A stretch of 64,000 nt of DNA from Nesterenkonia xinjiangensis (GTDB lineage Bacteria > Actinomycetota > Actinomycetes > Actinomycetales > Micrococcaceae): assembly GCF_013410745.1 (NCBI RefSeq), contig NZ_JACCFY010000001.1, positions 992,001 through 1,056,000 of the forward strand, written 5' to 3'. A model generated the notes under the pieces. It did no database searches, was not told where the DNA came from, and saw only the letters and a program-made list of their open reading frames with translations. Made by a program: the position numbers and the translations under genes. Every line of letters starts with the position of its first letter. The first letter of the stretch is position 1. Below are positions 8,496 through 15,750 of the stretch, in pieces.

Positions 8496-9277
8496 TGGGT
8501 GAGGCCGTCGCGGTCGAAGGGCCCTGGACCGAGAACCCGGACATGGTGCGGGTCTACGACGTCGAGAACTCCGGGATGTGGGACCACGAGTTCTATGCCG
8601 CGCTCATCGAGGAGAAGGGCGCCCGCCGGATCAGCGACATCGGCTGCGGCACCGGGGTGCTCGGCGTCGAGCTGGCCCGCCGGGGGCTCCAGGTCACCGG
8701 GGTGGACCCTGCGGCGGCGATGATCGAGGCCGCCCGGACTCGACCAGACGGTGAGACCGTCACGTGGATCCAGGGCACCGCGGAGCGGCTGCGCACGGCC
8801 GCCGCAGACTTCGCAGTCATGGAGGGCCATGTGGCCCAGTACTTCCTGCCCCGCGGCGAATGGGACGAGGTGCTGCGCCAGGCTCACCGGAACCTGGTGC
8901 CCGGCGGGTGGCTGGCCTTCGAGACCCGCAATCCTCAGGGGCTGGAACTGGACACCTGGGATGCCGAGCACACCCGAGAGACCCAGCCACACCCCGACGG
9001 CGGTGAGTTCACCTCCTGGGTGGAGCTCGCCGCCGTGGACGAGACCTCAGCCGACGCTGAGGCCGACGGTCCGCTGATCACCCACCGAGGCCACACGGTG
9101 CTGCCCGACGGACGGCACCTGGTGGTCCACGAGACTCTGCGCTACAGGAGCCTGCCCACACTCATCGAAACGCTGGCCGAGGCCGGCTTCGCCGTGGCGG
9201 AGATCTGGGGCGACTGGGACCGCGAGGAGCTGCATCCGGACAGCCCGGAGATCATCATCCTGGCGCAGAAGCTGTAG
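8495..9277 (+). CDS. SAM-dependent class I methyltransferase
   Basis: The 260-residue protein carries motif I as DIGCGTGVLGVELARRG (about 43-60), the acidic residue after beta-2 in VTGVDPAAAM, and a Methyltransf_11/25-like core. The C-terminal third resembles proteins that methylate small molecules, but the acceptor is unknown. The ATG overlaps the peptidase stop (TGATG at 8493-8497), so the two genes are translationally coupled. Nothing else in the context points to the substrate. Confidence 0.85.
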   Translation: MGEAVAVEGPWTENPDMVRVYDVENSGMWDHEFYAALIEEKGARRISDIGCGTGVLGVELARRGLQVTGVDPAAAMIEAARTRPDGETVTWIQGTAERLRTAAADFAVMEGHVAQYFLPRGEWDEVLRQAHRNLVPGGWLAFETRNPQGLELDTWDAEHTRETQPHPDGGEFTSWVELAAVDETSADAEADGPLITHRGHTVLPDGRHLVVHETLRYRSLPTLIETLAEAGFAVAEIWGDWDREELHPDSPEIIILAQKL

Positions 9278-9317
9278 GTCCTGGTCAGCGCCGCGCCTGG
9301 CGGATTAGCTTAGGGGC

Positions 9318-9650
9318 ATGCCTTGGTTCGCGTGGATCGTGATCGCCGCAATCGTCGTCGGCGGCCTCATCGCTGTGGCCACCGTCTGGTCCGAACGTGG
9401 GATCGGTGCCCCACCTGACCGAGACGAGCTTCAGCGGCTGAAGCGCCGGATCGCCGAGCTGGAGGAGCAGCAGTCCGCGAAGCAGCTCGAGGGGCCGCAT
9501 ATCCCGACCCGCGCCGAGGAGAACCTCACCGCCGAGGACCGCTGGCGGCTCGACATGCTCGAGGCCCGGTTGGAGAGTCTGGAGGAGAAATCCACGGACG
9601 ATGACGACGACCCCGGCGAGGACGGCCTCAGCGGCGGCACCACGCGGTGA
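9318..9650 (+). CDS. Small single-pass membrane protein with coiled coil
   Basis: The 110-residue protein has one N-terminal membrane helix (about 3-25) and then a charged heptad-rich region (about 35-95, for example RDELQRLKRRIAELEEQ), ending in an acidic tail. This resembles the small anchored coiled-coil proteins common in actinobacteria, some of which are called phage-shock-like, but no family was recognised. TAGCTT (9306-9311) ends 6 nt before the ATG, so it is probably leaderless. Its last 23 bases overlap the end of the convergent gene at 9628. Confidence 0.72.
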   Translation: MPWFAWIVIAAIVVGGLIAVATVWSERGIGAPPDRDELQRLKRRIAELEEQQSAKQLEGPHIPTRAEENLTAEDRWRLDMLEARLESLEEKSTDDDDDPGEDGLSGGTTR

Positions 9651-10125
9651 CGACGTCGTCGTCGAGCAGGGCCGTGTAGGGGTCCCCGGGGATGCCCAAT
9701 GCCCGGGCGAAGGCCGGCTCGGTCTTGATGCCCTGGGACTTCAGCGCGCGGACCTGATCCCGTAGCGGGGTCCCGTGGGCCCGCAGCAGCCGCCTTTCGG
9801 CGAGCATGTGACGGTGTGCTCGCTGTTGGGCCACCGGCATCGCCTGGATGAACAGCTCCACCAGGAACCCCTCCTCCTCGAAGGCCGCGCACCAGGCGTC
9901 TTCGCGGCTGTGTCGCCAGGTGGCGAACCCTGCGCGGTGGGCGAACCGCCCCCGCATGGCCTGGTGCACAGCGTCGATGTCCTCGGCGTGGATCAGCACG
10001 TCCAGGTCAGAGCCCTCGACATCGACCCCGATCGGCAGGGTGCCGGCGAGCGCCCACTCGTGGACGCCGTCGAGGTCATCGAGCCCCAGCGTGTCCAGGA
10101 GCACCGTGGCGGCGTGCAGTCGCAT
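9628..10125 (-). CDS. DUF4269 family protein (nucleotidyltransferase-like fold)
   Basis: The 165-residue protein matches the DUF4269 pattern: a small-GTP-binding-like GTLPIGVDVEGSDLDVLI stretch (the G..S-x-D-x-D element of nucleotidyltransferases), FLVELFIQAMPVAQQRAHRHM, and a C-terminal QGIKTEPAFARALGIPGDPY. Members resemble nucleotidyltransferases, but the reaction is unknown. The ATG at 10125 was chosen because the frame is open further upstream only inside the neighbouring DUF2332 gene. The ribosome binding site is poor; the gene lies 17 bp after the DUF2332 stop and may depend on translational coupling. Confidence 0.82.
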   Translation of the reverse strand: MRLHAATVLLDTLGLDDLDGVHEWALAGTLPIGVDVEGSDLDVLIHAEDIDAVHQAMRGRFAHRAGFATWRHSREDAWCAAFEEEGFLVELFIQAMPVAQQRAHRHMLAERRLLRAHGTPLRDQVRALKSQGIKTEPAFARALGIPGDPYTALLDDDVVTAWCRR

Positions 10126-10142
10126 CACAGTGTCAGAGCGAG

Positions 10143-11138
10143 TCAGAGCGCCCGGGCGTACTGACCGTGCGGTCCGGTGCGGGCGATCGGCTCCCCGTCG
10201 AGCGCCAGCACGAAGTCGGTGGCGTCGTCGTCGCCTCCGGGCAGCCGCTGGGCGATCTCCGGGAGCACGTTCACACCTTCGTTGGAGATCCAGCGGGCCT
10301 CGGAGGCACGGACCTGCCGAGCGAAGGACTCCCGATCCTCCAGCGGCAGGTAGGCCAGCACCGCGGAGTGGAAGACCACCGGTGTGGCCCCGTGGGGAAC
10401 CTGGGAGAGCAGCTGCGGCAGCATCCCGTTGAGGTCCCCGCGCACCAGCGAAGGCGGCTGTGCGGCGACCAACAGAGCTCCCGCGTGGATACGGTCCAGG
10501 CGGTATTCCATCCCTGGCCACACCAGGGTCTCCAGCCACTCACGGTCGTCGTCGCGGCGCAGGTCCAGCGGATTGAGGTCCACTCCGGCCCGCCAGGCCA
10601 CCTCCGGGAGCGACGACGGCGGTTCGACCCCCTCCAGCGCGCAGTCCAGGTCCACCTCAGCACGCACTGGACCGGTCGGTTCCAAGGTGATGGGGCCTTG
10701 CGCCGTGCCGTAACGGATCTCCCAGCAGTCCGGGTACAGCAGCAGTCCGGCGGAGGCACCCACCTCGATGAGCGCCACCGGGCCCTCGATGCGCGCGAGA
10801 GCGAGGTTCAGGACCGCACTGCGTCCCGGTTCGTTGGTCTGGGTGCGACGCTGCCGCATGGTGGCGGCGATGTCCTCCCAATGCGTGATGATCTGCGGGC
10901 GGGCATCCTCCCATGGTTTCAGCGGGGTCCCGTGCAGCCGGGCTGCGGCGAAGAGCAGATTCGGCTGCCGCTTCTCCGCCGGCAGGGTCAGCAGTCGGTC
11001 GAGGATCTCGGTGTCCTCGGCGACGCCGAGGGCCCAGTCCTCGTACAGCACGGACACCGGAGCCGCTTCGACGTGCCCGAAGTGCCGGTAGAACTCGCGC
11101 AGGTGGTCCAGGTCGCCGTCATGTGTGATCTCCCGCAT
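10143..11138 (-). CDS. DUF2332 family protein
   Basis: The 331-residue protein belongs to DUF2332, an actinobacterial and proteobacterial family of unknown function. A glycine-rich loop (VALIEVGASAGLLL, about 120-133) and the later VVFHSAVLAYLP recall a Rossmann methyltransferase fold, but no reaction is established. TAGGGT (complement of 11145-11150) ends 6 nt before the ATG, indicating a leaderless promoter that also reads into the DUF4269 gene. The divergent gene at 11220 has its own leaderless promoter in the 81-bp gap. Confidence 0.85.
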   Translation of the reverse strand: MREITHDGDLDHLREFYRHFGHVEAAPVSVLYEDWALGVAEDTEILDRLLTLPAEKRQPNLLFAAARLHGTPLKPWEDARPQIITHWEDIAATMRQRRTQTNEPGRSAVLNLALARIEGPVALIEVGASAGLLLYPDCWEIRYGTAQGPITLEPTGPVRAEVDLDCALEGVEPPSSLPEVAWRAGVDLNPLDLRRDDDREWLETLVWPGMEYRLDRIHAGALLVAAQPPSLVRGDLNGMLPQLLSQVPHGATPVVFHSAVLAYLPLEDRESFARQVRASEARWISNEGVNVLPEIAQRLPGGDDDATDFVLALDGEPIARTGPHGQYARAL

Positions 11139-11219
11139 ACCCTCACCCTACGGGTGCGACCGGGTTTCGGGAACTGACCTCGGAGAAAGGCCCGGTGGCA
11201 CCTCGGGTACGGTGTCCGC

Positions 11220-11951
11220 ATGGAGGAGAGGACGGAGTTCACGCCGGCGCGGCACGCCTTCCGCTTCCCCAACAGATTCCGCAACGTGATCTGGTCCGGG
11301 CGCCTGCCGCCGTGGACGGGCCGAACGAAGACCGTCACCAGCCGAGGACGCTGCGGCGGCATGGTCTTCTCCGCACTGGACCACTTCCATGCGGGGAGGT
11401 CCGTTCCGCCGTCGACGCCCCATGACTTCGACGGCTCGGAAGTTCCGCCCGACGGGCGCCCGCTCGCCGACCACCTCCACTCTCGCCAGCTGCACAGCAT
11501 GGTGACCAGCTGGTGCGGGGCGTTGAACGGGCTCCGGTTTCTGCTGTGGAGCCTGCTCCCCACCGCCGCCCTGACCACACGGACATCTCGTGAGCTGGAG
11601 AAGATCGTGGCCTCCATCGACGACGGCGTCCCGGTGGCGCTGGGCCTGGTGACCGCCTCATCCGTGCGGCCAGGGCACCTGGGACGGAACCACCAAGCCG
11701 TCTGCCACGGGTACCGTAAGAGCAGCTCCGGCGAGGTGGATCTGCTGATCTATGACCCGAACCATCCCTACGATCCCTCGTCCCCGGAACGCAGCGACAT
11801 CGTGCTCCGCCGGGCCGACAGCGAGACCTCCGGCGCTGAGCCGCCGTCATTCCCCTACCGGTCGTCCTCCACCGCGGGACGCACCCGGTACTGGCGCGGC
11901 TTCTTCCTCGAGCGCTATCGGTTCCGGACTCCGCCGGCGCCCCTGCGCTGA
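11220..11951 (+). CDS. Uncharacterised protein with papain/C39-like catalytic pattern
   Basis: The 243-residue protein matches no family that can be named with certainty. It has the three elements of a papain-like peptidase in the right order: C45 in SRGRCGGMVF at the start of a helix, H158 in GRNHQAVCHGY on a beta-strand, and D179-x-N181 in VDLLIYDPNHPY. The spacing and the CGGM/NHQ/YDPN signatures resemble C39-like or transglutaminase-like cysteine enzymes. No signal peptide or membrane helix was seen. TACGGT (11208-11213) ends 6 nt before the ATG. The final 37 bases overlap the convergent YwaF-like gene. The peptidase activity is inferred from the pattern only. Confidence 0.7.
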   Translation: MEERTEFTPARHAFRFPNRFRNVIWSGRLPPWTGRTKTVTSRGRCGGMVFSALDHFHAGRSVPPSTPHDFDGSEVPPDGRPLADHLHSRQLHSMVTSWCGALNGLRFLLWSLLPTAALTTRTSRELEKIVASIDDGVPVALGLVTASSVRPGHLGRNHQAVCHGYRKSSSGEVDLLIYDPNHPYDPSSPERSDIVLRRADSETSGAEPPSFPYRSSSTAGRTRYWRGFFLERYRFRTPPAPLR

Positions 11952-12640
11952 CGTGTCCACGGCCACGTCATCAGTGCCCAGACCGCCGCGACGAGCACGA
12001 TCTCCCAGAAGATGAAGATCGGCCAGGGCCCAAGAAGATCCAGGATCGAGGCTCCGGGCGGGTGGTCGTTGAGAAAGCCGTAGTTGGTCCCGATCAGCGC
12101 GTTGATCCCCATCACCAGCGCCGCCCAGAGCAGCACCGCGCCGAAGGCGAGGCGGAAATCTCGCCACTGCGGACGGTACCCCAAGCCCCAGATGAGCCCG
12201 ATGGCAACCAGCAGCACGGTGATGTGCAGCCCCCAGTAGAACGGGAATTCCACCGGCGAGAGGCGGAGCTGGCTCGGATGCGGACTCAGCAACGCCTGAG
12301 TGTTCAGCGTCAGGCCCCAGTAGTAGGTGATCGCGACCGCCCAGCGGGCCCGCCAGATCAGCGCCACGGCGGCGATCAGCCGCAGCACGTCAGAGAAGTG
12401 CAGCGGCAGCGACCGGCCGATGTCCCAGTTCTCCGGCAGCATCCACCAGCCCATCCACGCCAGGGAGGCGACCAGCAGGACCCACCCGCACGTCGTCGTC
12501 ACTGGGCGTTCGGCGTCTCGGCCGCGCAGCCGGCGGGCGGCCACCACGACGACGACGGCGAGCGCGGCCGCCAGCCCCAGCAGGGCGAGGTGCCGGGCAC
12601 CGAAGACCTCTGGGGCGGCTGCGGCGATCACAGGGGTCAC
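11915..12640 (-). CDS. YwaF/TIGR02206 family integral membrane protein
   Basis: The 241-residue protein has about seven membrane helices and the family signatures SLPLHFSDVLR in the middle and VMGINALIGTNYGFLN near the end, as in the TIGR02206/YwaF family. Its function is unknown. The GTG at 12640 was chosen over an upstream ATG at 12694 because TACAGT (complement of 12647-12652) ends 6 nt before it, as in other leaderless genes here, and because the extra 18 residues look unlike family N-termini. The 3' end overlaps the convergent gene by 37 bp. Confidence 0.8.
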   Translation of the reverse strand: MTPVIAAAAPEVFGARHLALLGLAAALAVVVVVAARRLRGRDAERPVTTTCGWVLLVASLAWMGWWMLPENWDIGRSLPLHFSDVLRLIAAVALIWRARWAVAITYYWGLTLNTQALLSPHPSQLRLSPVEFPFYWGLHITVLLVAIGLIWGLGYRPQWRDFRLAFGAVLLWAALVMGINALIGTNYGFLNDHPPGASILDLLGPWPIFIFWEIVLVAAVWALMTWPWTRQRRGAGGVRNR

Positions 12641-12700
12641 ATCTTCACTGTACGTGTGAGCGGAGCACCGACCCCACAGTCCGGATCGCCTCACGGCTTC

Positions 12701-12760
12701 GCACCTGGTGTGTGAGATCGCACCTCCGACGTTGGGGGTGCGATCTCACACACCAGGTGC
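12701..12760. repeat. Perfect 24-bp inverted repeat (large hairpin)
   Basis: Positions 12701-12724 and 12737-12760 are exact reverse complements (arms begin GCACCTGGTGTGTGAGATCG), separated by TCCGACGTTGGG. Three more loop pairs are possible. It lies between two divergent promoters, so a terminator role is not obvious. The CGACGTT loop also occurs in the hairpin at 55658-55705. Confidence 0.85.
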
Positions 12761-13031
12761 GGACCAGCGAGCGCCGGCCGGAACAGCAGCACGGAGCAAG
12801 GGCCGCGCGCCTCACTCTGTCACGAAGACTCCCACGAGGGAGGTGAACACTTGCCATGAGATGTGACGTGCACTACATTTCCGTTCATCGGGAGAACAAA
12901 ATGTGCTCACTCGCCGATCTCTCGCCGCACCCACCGTGCCGCGACCCGGCACAGCTCCGAACCGGACGCGGAAGCCTGATCACCTTCCCAGCCGGACCGT
13001 GAACATTCCCACGAAAGGTGATGACATTCCC
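12761..13031. other. Intergenic region upstream of the xylanase gene
   Basis: This is part of a gene-free stretch from 12641 to 13031. Apart from the hairpin at 12701-12760 and the xylanase ribosome binding site (AAAGGTG, 13014-13020), no coding sequence or convincing operator was found. A less GC-rich patch (about 12850-12905) is the likeliest place for the xylanase promoter, but no clear -35/-10 pair stands out. Confidence 0.5.
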
Positions 13032-13757
13032 ATGACCACCGCTCAGACGCTGCCCACCCGGACGGCGACACGACCCCCGCTCCCCGGCCGCGTCCGCCGG
13101 CTTCTGCACCGCCGCGCCGTCGCCGTCGCCGCCGCGCTGGCCATGCTGTGCGGGGCCGTCCTGGCCACCCCGGCCTCGGCCCAGCCGGTCTACGAGGACA
13201 CCCAGGGTTATCACGACGGCTACTTCTACACGTTCTGGACCGACGCTCCCGGGACCATCACCATGAACCTGGAGCCGGGAGGCAGCTACTCCACGCAGTG
13301 GGGAGACACCGGGAACTTCGTGGTCGGCAAGGGCTGGTCCACCGGCACGTCCCGGACCGTGGACTACTCCGCGACGTTCAACCCGTCGGGCAACGGCTAC
13401 CTGGCCCTCTACGGATGGACCCGTGGTCCGCTCGTGGAGTACTACATCATCGAGGACTACGGCACCTACCGTCCCACCGGTGACTACAAGGGCACCTTCT
13501 GGTCGGACGGCAGCTACTACGACATCTACGAGACCACTCGGGTCGAGGAGCCGTCGATCGACGGCACCCAGACGTTCCAGCAGTACTGGAGCGTCCGGCA
13601 TGACACGCGCACCAGCGGGTCGATCACCACGGCGAACCACTTCCACGCATGGGAGCAGGCCGGCATGCCGCTGGGCACCCATGACTACCAGGTCATGGCC
13701 ACCGAGGGCTACCAGTCCTCCGGCAGCTCCTCGGTGACGGTCCACACCGCCCCGTGA
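13032..13757 (+). CDS. Secreted endo-1,4-beta-xylanase, glycoside hydrolase family 11
   Basis: The 241-residue precursor has a long signal peptide (residues 1-50; twin arginines around VRRLLHRR, hydrophobic core [17 protein letters not shown], cleavage after ATPASA). The 191-residue mature enzyme is a complete GH11 jelly roll. The nucleophile is E136 in GPLVEYYII and the acid/base is E225 in [11 protein letters not shown]95 in [11 protein letters not shown] corresponds to the residue that is Asn in neutral/alkaline xylanases and Asp in acidic ones. It has no carbohydrate-binding module. It hydrolyses xylan outside the cell. The ATG at 13032 has AAAGGTG 11 nt upstream. No xylose or xylo-oligosaccharide genes are nearby. 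Confidence 0.95.
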   Translation: MTTAQTLPTRTATRPPLPGRVRRLLHRRAVAVAAALAMLCGAVLATPASAQPVYEDTQGYHDGYFYTFWTDAPGTITMNLEPGGSYSTQWGDTGNFVVGKGWSTGTSRTVDYSATFNPSGNGYLALYGWTRGPLVEYYIIEDYGTYRPTGDYKGTFWSDGSYYDIYETTRVEEPSIDGTQTFQQYWSVRHDTRTSGSITTANHFHAWEQAGMPLGTHDYQVMATEGYQSSGSSSVTVHTAP

Positions 13758-13786
13758 GGCGCAGGTTATGACCTCCCGCGGAGGGC

Positions 13787-13852
13787 TCTGCACCCCGGAA
13801 TCACGATCGCCGCGCCATATCTGGTGAGGCAGACGTGATTCCGGGGTGCAGA
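13787..13852. repeat. Palindromic repeat, diverged relative of the 80-bp elements
   Basis: Arms 13787-13805 (TCTGCACCCCGGAATCACG) and 13834-13852 are perfect 19-bp reverse complements around a 28-nt centre. Read on the minus strand, the centre contains CTCACCAGATATGGCG, close to CTCACCCCCAGATACGGCG in the repeats at 23857 and 25009. AATC/GATTC also sits at the inner ends of all arms. It lies between the xylanase and the acetyltransferase gene and could also terminate transcription. Confidence 0.75.
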
Positions 13853-13866
13853 ACGGCCGGAACCCA

Positions 13867-13886
13867 CGACGGCGGCGGTATCGTGA
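13867..13886 (+). promoter_or_regulatory. Leaderless promoter block, copy 1
   Basis: The 20-bp sequence CGACGGCGGCGGTATCGTGA contains the -10 hexamer TATCGT (13879-13884), which ends 7 nt before the ATG at 13892. An identical 20-mer stands before the next gene at 14446-14465. With the start codon at the transcription start, the mRNA would be leaderless. Confidence 0.65.
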
Positions 13887-13891
13887 GCCGC

Positions 13892-14425
13892 ATGACCATT
13901 CACGCGGCTCGAGCGTCCGGGTGGCGCACACGCCCCGAATCGCCCACGGATCCCGCCGATGCGGCCTCCGTGCGCCGCATCACGCGCGCCGCCTTCGAGA
14001 CCAGCGCCGAGGCAGATCTGGTGGACGCTCTCCGGCAGGACCCTGCCTGGATCCCCGGGCTCTCCATGCTGGCGCTGACACCGGAGGGTGAGCCGGTGGG
14101 CCACGCCTTGCTGACCCGCTGCCACATCGGTGAGATGCCGGCCCTGGCCCTGGCTCCCTGCTCGGTCGTCCCGGTTCACCAACGCACCGGAGCGGGATCG
14201 GCCGCTACCCGCGCCGGGCTCGACGCCGCCCGGGACCTAGGCGAGGACGCCGTCGTGGTGCTGGGCCACCCTGAGTACTATCCCCGGTTCGGCTTCGAAC
14301 GAGCCTCCTCCCACGGGATCAGGGTCGGCTTCGACGTCCCTGACGAGGCTCTGATGGCACTCAGCCTCACCGGTTGCCCACTGCCGACGGGGACGATCCG
14401 GTACCCCGCACCGTTCGGCGTCTGA
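13892..14425 (+). CDS. GNAT family N-acetyltransferase (YhbS-like)
   Basis: The 177-residue protein has the acetyl-CoA-binding element VVPVHQRTGAGSAATRAGLD (about 91-110) and the YhbS-type signature VVLGHPEYYPRFGFERA (about 123-140). It transfers an acetyl group to an unknown acceptor. The ATG at 13892 was preferred to an upstream in-frame ATG at 13835, because TATCGT lies 7 nt before it and the extension would cross the neighbouring palindrome. Confidence 0.85.
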   Translation: MTIHAARASGWRTRPESPTDPADAASVRRITRAAFETSAEADLVDALRQDPAWIPGLSMLALTPEGEPVGHALLTRCHIGEMPALALAPCSVVPVHQRTGAGSAATRAGLDAARDLGEDAVVVLGHPEYYPRFGFERASSHGIRVGFDVPDEALMALSLTGCPLPTGTIRYPAPFGV

Positions 14426-14445
14426 GACTGGTCCTCTGCACCCCG

Positions 14446-14465
14446 CGACGGCGGCGGTATCGTGA
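14446..14465 (+). promoter_or_regulatory. Leaderless promoter block, copy 2
   Basis: This is an exact copy of the 20-mer at 13867-13886. TATCGT (14458-14463) ends 7 nt before the ATG of the PucR gene at 14471. CTCTGCACCCC precedes it at 14434-14444 and also occurs at 13786-13796, so more than the hexamer has been duplicated. Confidence 0.65.
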
Positions 14466-14470
14466 CACCC

Positions 14471-15622
14471 ATGACAGCGGATGAGCACTGGGAGCGGCTC
14501 CTCACCGCCCTGGAGCAGGACGACACCATCCTGGAGCAGACGATCCGTGACATCCGCGCCACCGTACCGGGCTACGACGACGTCCCGGACTCCGCCCTGG
14601 AGTCCTCCGTGCGGCGCAACATCGCCCTGAGCATCCGGACTGTGCGTGCCGGATTCGAGCCCTCCCCGCAGGACGTCAGTGAGGCCGACGCGCTGGCCTC
14701 GGAGCGCTATGCCCAAGGCGTGCCCGTGGGCAGCGTGTTGGCGGGCTTCCGAGTGTGCATGTCCGTGATCCTGCACCGCCTGCTGGAGCACGCCCCGGCC
14801 CACCGCATCCCTGCCGACCAGGTGCTGGCCTCCTCCACCATCCTGTGGGCACTGGGAGACGCCTTCTCCTCCCGGGCGGTGCTCGTCTACCAGGACAAGG
14901 ACCTCGCCCGAGCTCTGGCCGACTCCACACGCCGGGCGGCATGGATCGGCGACGCCGTCGCCACGTGGATGGAGCCCGCGGAGCTGGCCCGGGGCGCGGC
15001 CCTCTACGACGTCCCCACCTCCGCGCCGCTGCGCGCACTGGCTGCGGACTCGCAGCCTGACGCCGACGTCGAGCGTCAGCGCCGGCTCCAGGACTGGGCC
15101 GACCGCACCGGCGTGCGCATCCTCACCGCCGTGCGGGCCAGCTCCCTGGTGGGCCTGATCATCGGAGGTCCGGATCCCGACGCCCATCCGGAACGGCTGA
15201 CCGTCGGGGTCGGCCCCGCCGTGACGCTGGAGGAGCTGCCGCAGTCCTTCGAGTCCGCCGCAGCCGCCCTGCGTGCCGCCGAGACGGTGGGGATGACCGG
15301 GCTGGTAGACCTGGAACGGCTCTCCTGGCGCGCCGCGGTGCACGCCAGTCCGGAGGTCACCGCGCTGCTGCACGAACGCCACCTGCAGCCGCTGGCTGAG
15401 GCCGGCACCTTCGGTGAGCATGTGCTCGAGGCGGTGGACGCCTACCTGCGCCACCGGCTGAACATCCCGCTGGCCGCCCGCAGCATCCCCGTGCACGTCA
15501 ACACGTTGCGCTACCGGCTCCAGCGATTCCAGGAGATCGCCGGAGCGGACCTCGGAGATCTGAACACGCTGATCGAGCTATCCTGGGCGCTCGCCGCCCA
15601 TCGGAGTCACCCCGCTTCGTAG
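14471..15622 (+). CDS. PucR/CdaR-family transcriptional regulator
   Basis: The 383-residue protein has an N-terminal sensor region, a central CdaR GGDEF-like domain (about 190-290) and a C-terminal PucR helix-turn-helix (VDAYLRHRLNIPLAARSIPV, then HVNTLRYRLQRFQEI). Such proteins usually activate neighbouring catabolic genes. Here those are the permease, 3-hydroxybutyrate dehydrogenase and CoA transferase that start 129 bp downstream on the same strand, so they are the likely targets. The ATG at 14471 is set by the leaderless promoter; an in-frame GTG at 14462 lies inside the -10 region. Confidence 0.87.
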   Translation: MTADEHWERLLTALEQDDTILEQTIRDIRATVPGYDDVPDSALESSVRRNIALSIRTVRAGFEPSPQDVSEADALASERYAQGVPVGSVLAGFRVCMSVILHRLLEHAPAHRIPADQVLASSTILWALGDAFSSRAVLVYQDKDLARALADSTRRAAWIGDAVATWMEPAELARGAALYDVPTSAPLRALAADSQPDADVERQRRLQDWADRTGVRILTAVRASSLVGLIIGGPDPDAHPERLTVGVGPAVTLEELPQSFESAAAALRAAETVGMTGLVDLERLSWRAAVHASPEVTALLHERHLQPLAEAGTFGEHVLEAVDAYLRHRLNIPLAARSIPVHVNTLRYRLQRFQEIAGADLGDLNTLIELSWALAAHRSHPAS

Positions 15623-15750
15623 CCAGGCACGAAAACGGCGCATCACCGTTGAACGGGAGGATGTAGCGCGCGTCACACCCCAGCGCGCATGCTGGTCGAC
15701 GACGCCGAGACGGTCGTCACCTGCTCATCACCCTCCCCGAGGAGACCTCC

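Noticed and set aside
12998-13013. CGTGaacattccCACG as an operator in front of the xylanase gene
   Set aside because: Only 4-bp arms, no match to a known repressor site, and chance occurrence is likely. It also lies very close to the ribosome binding site.
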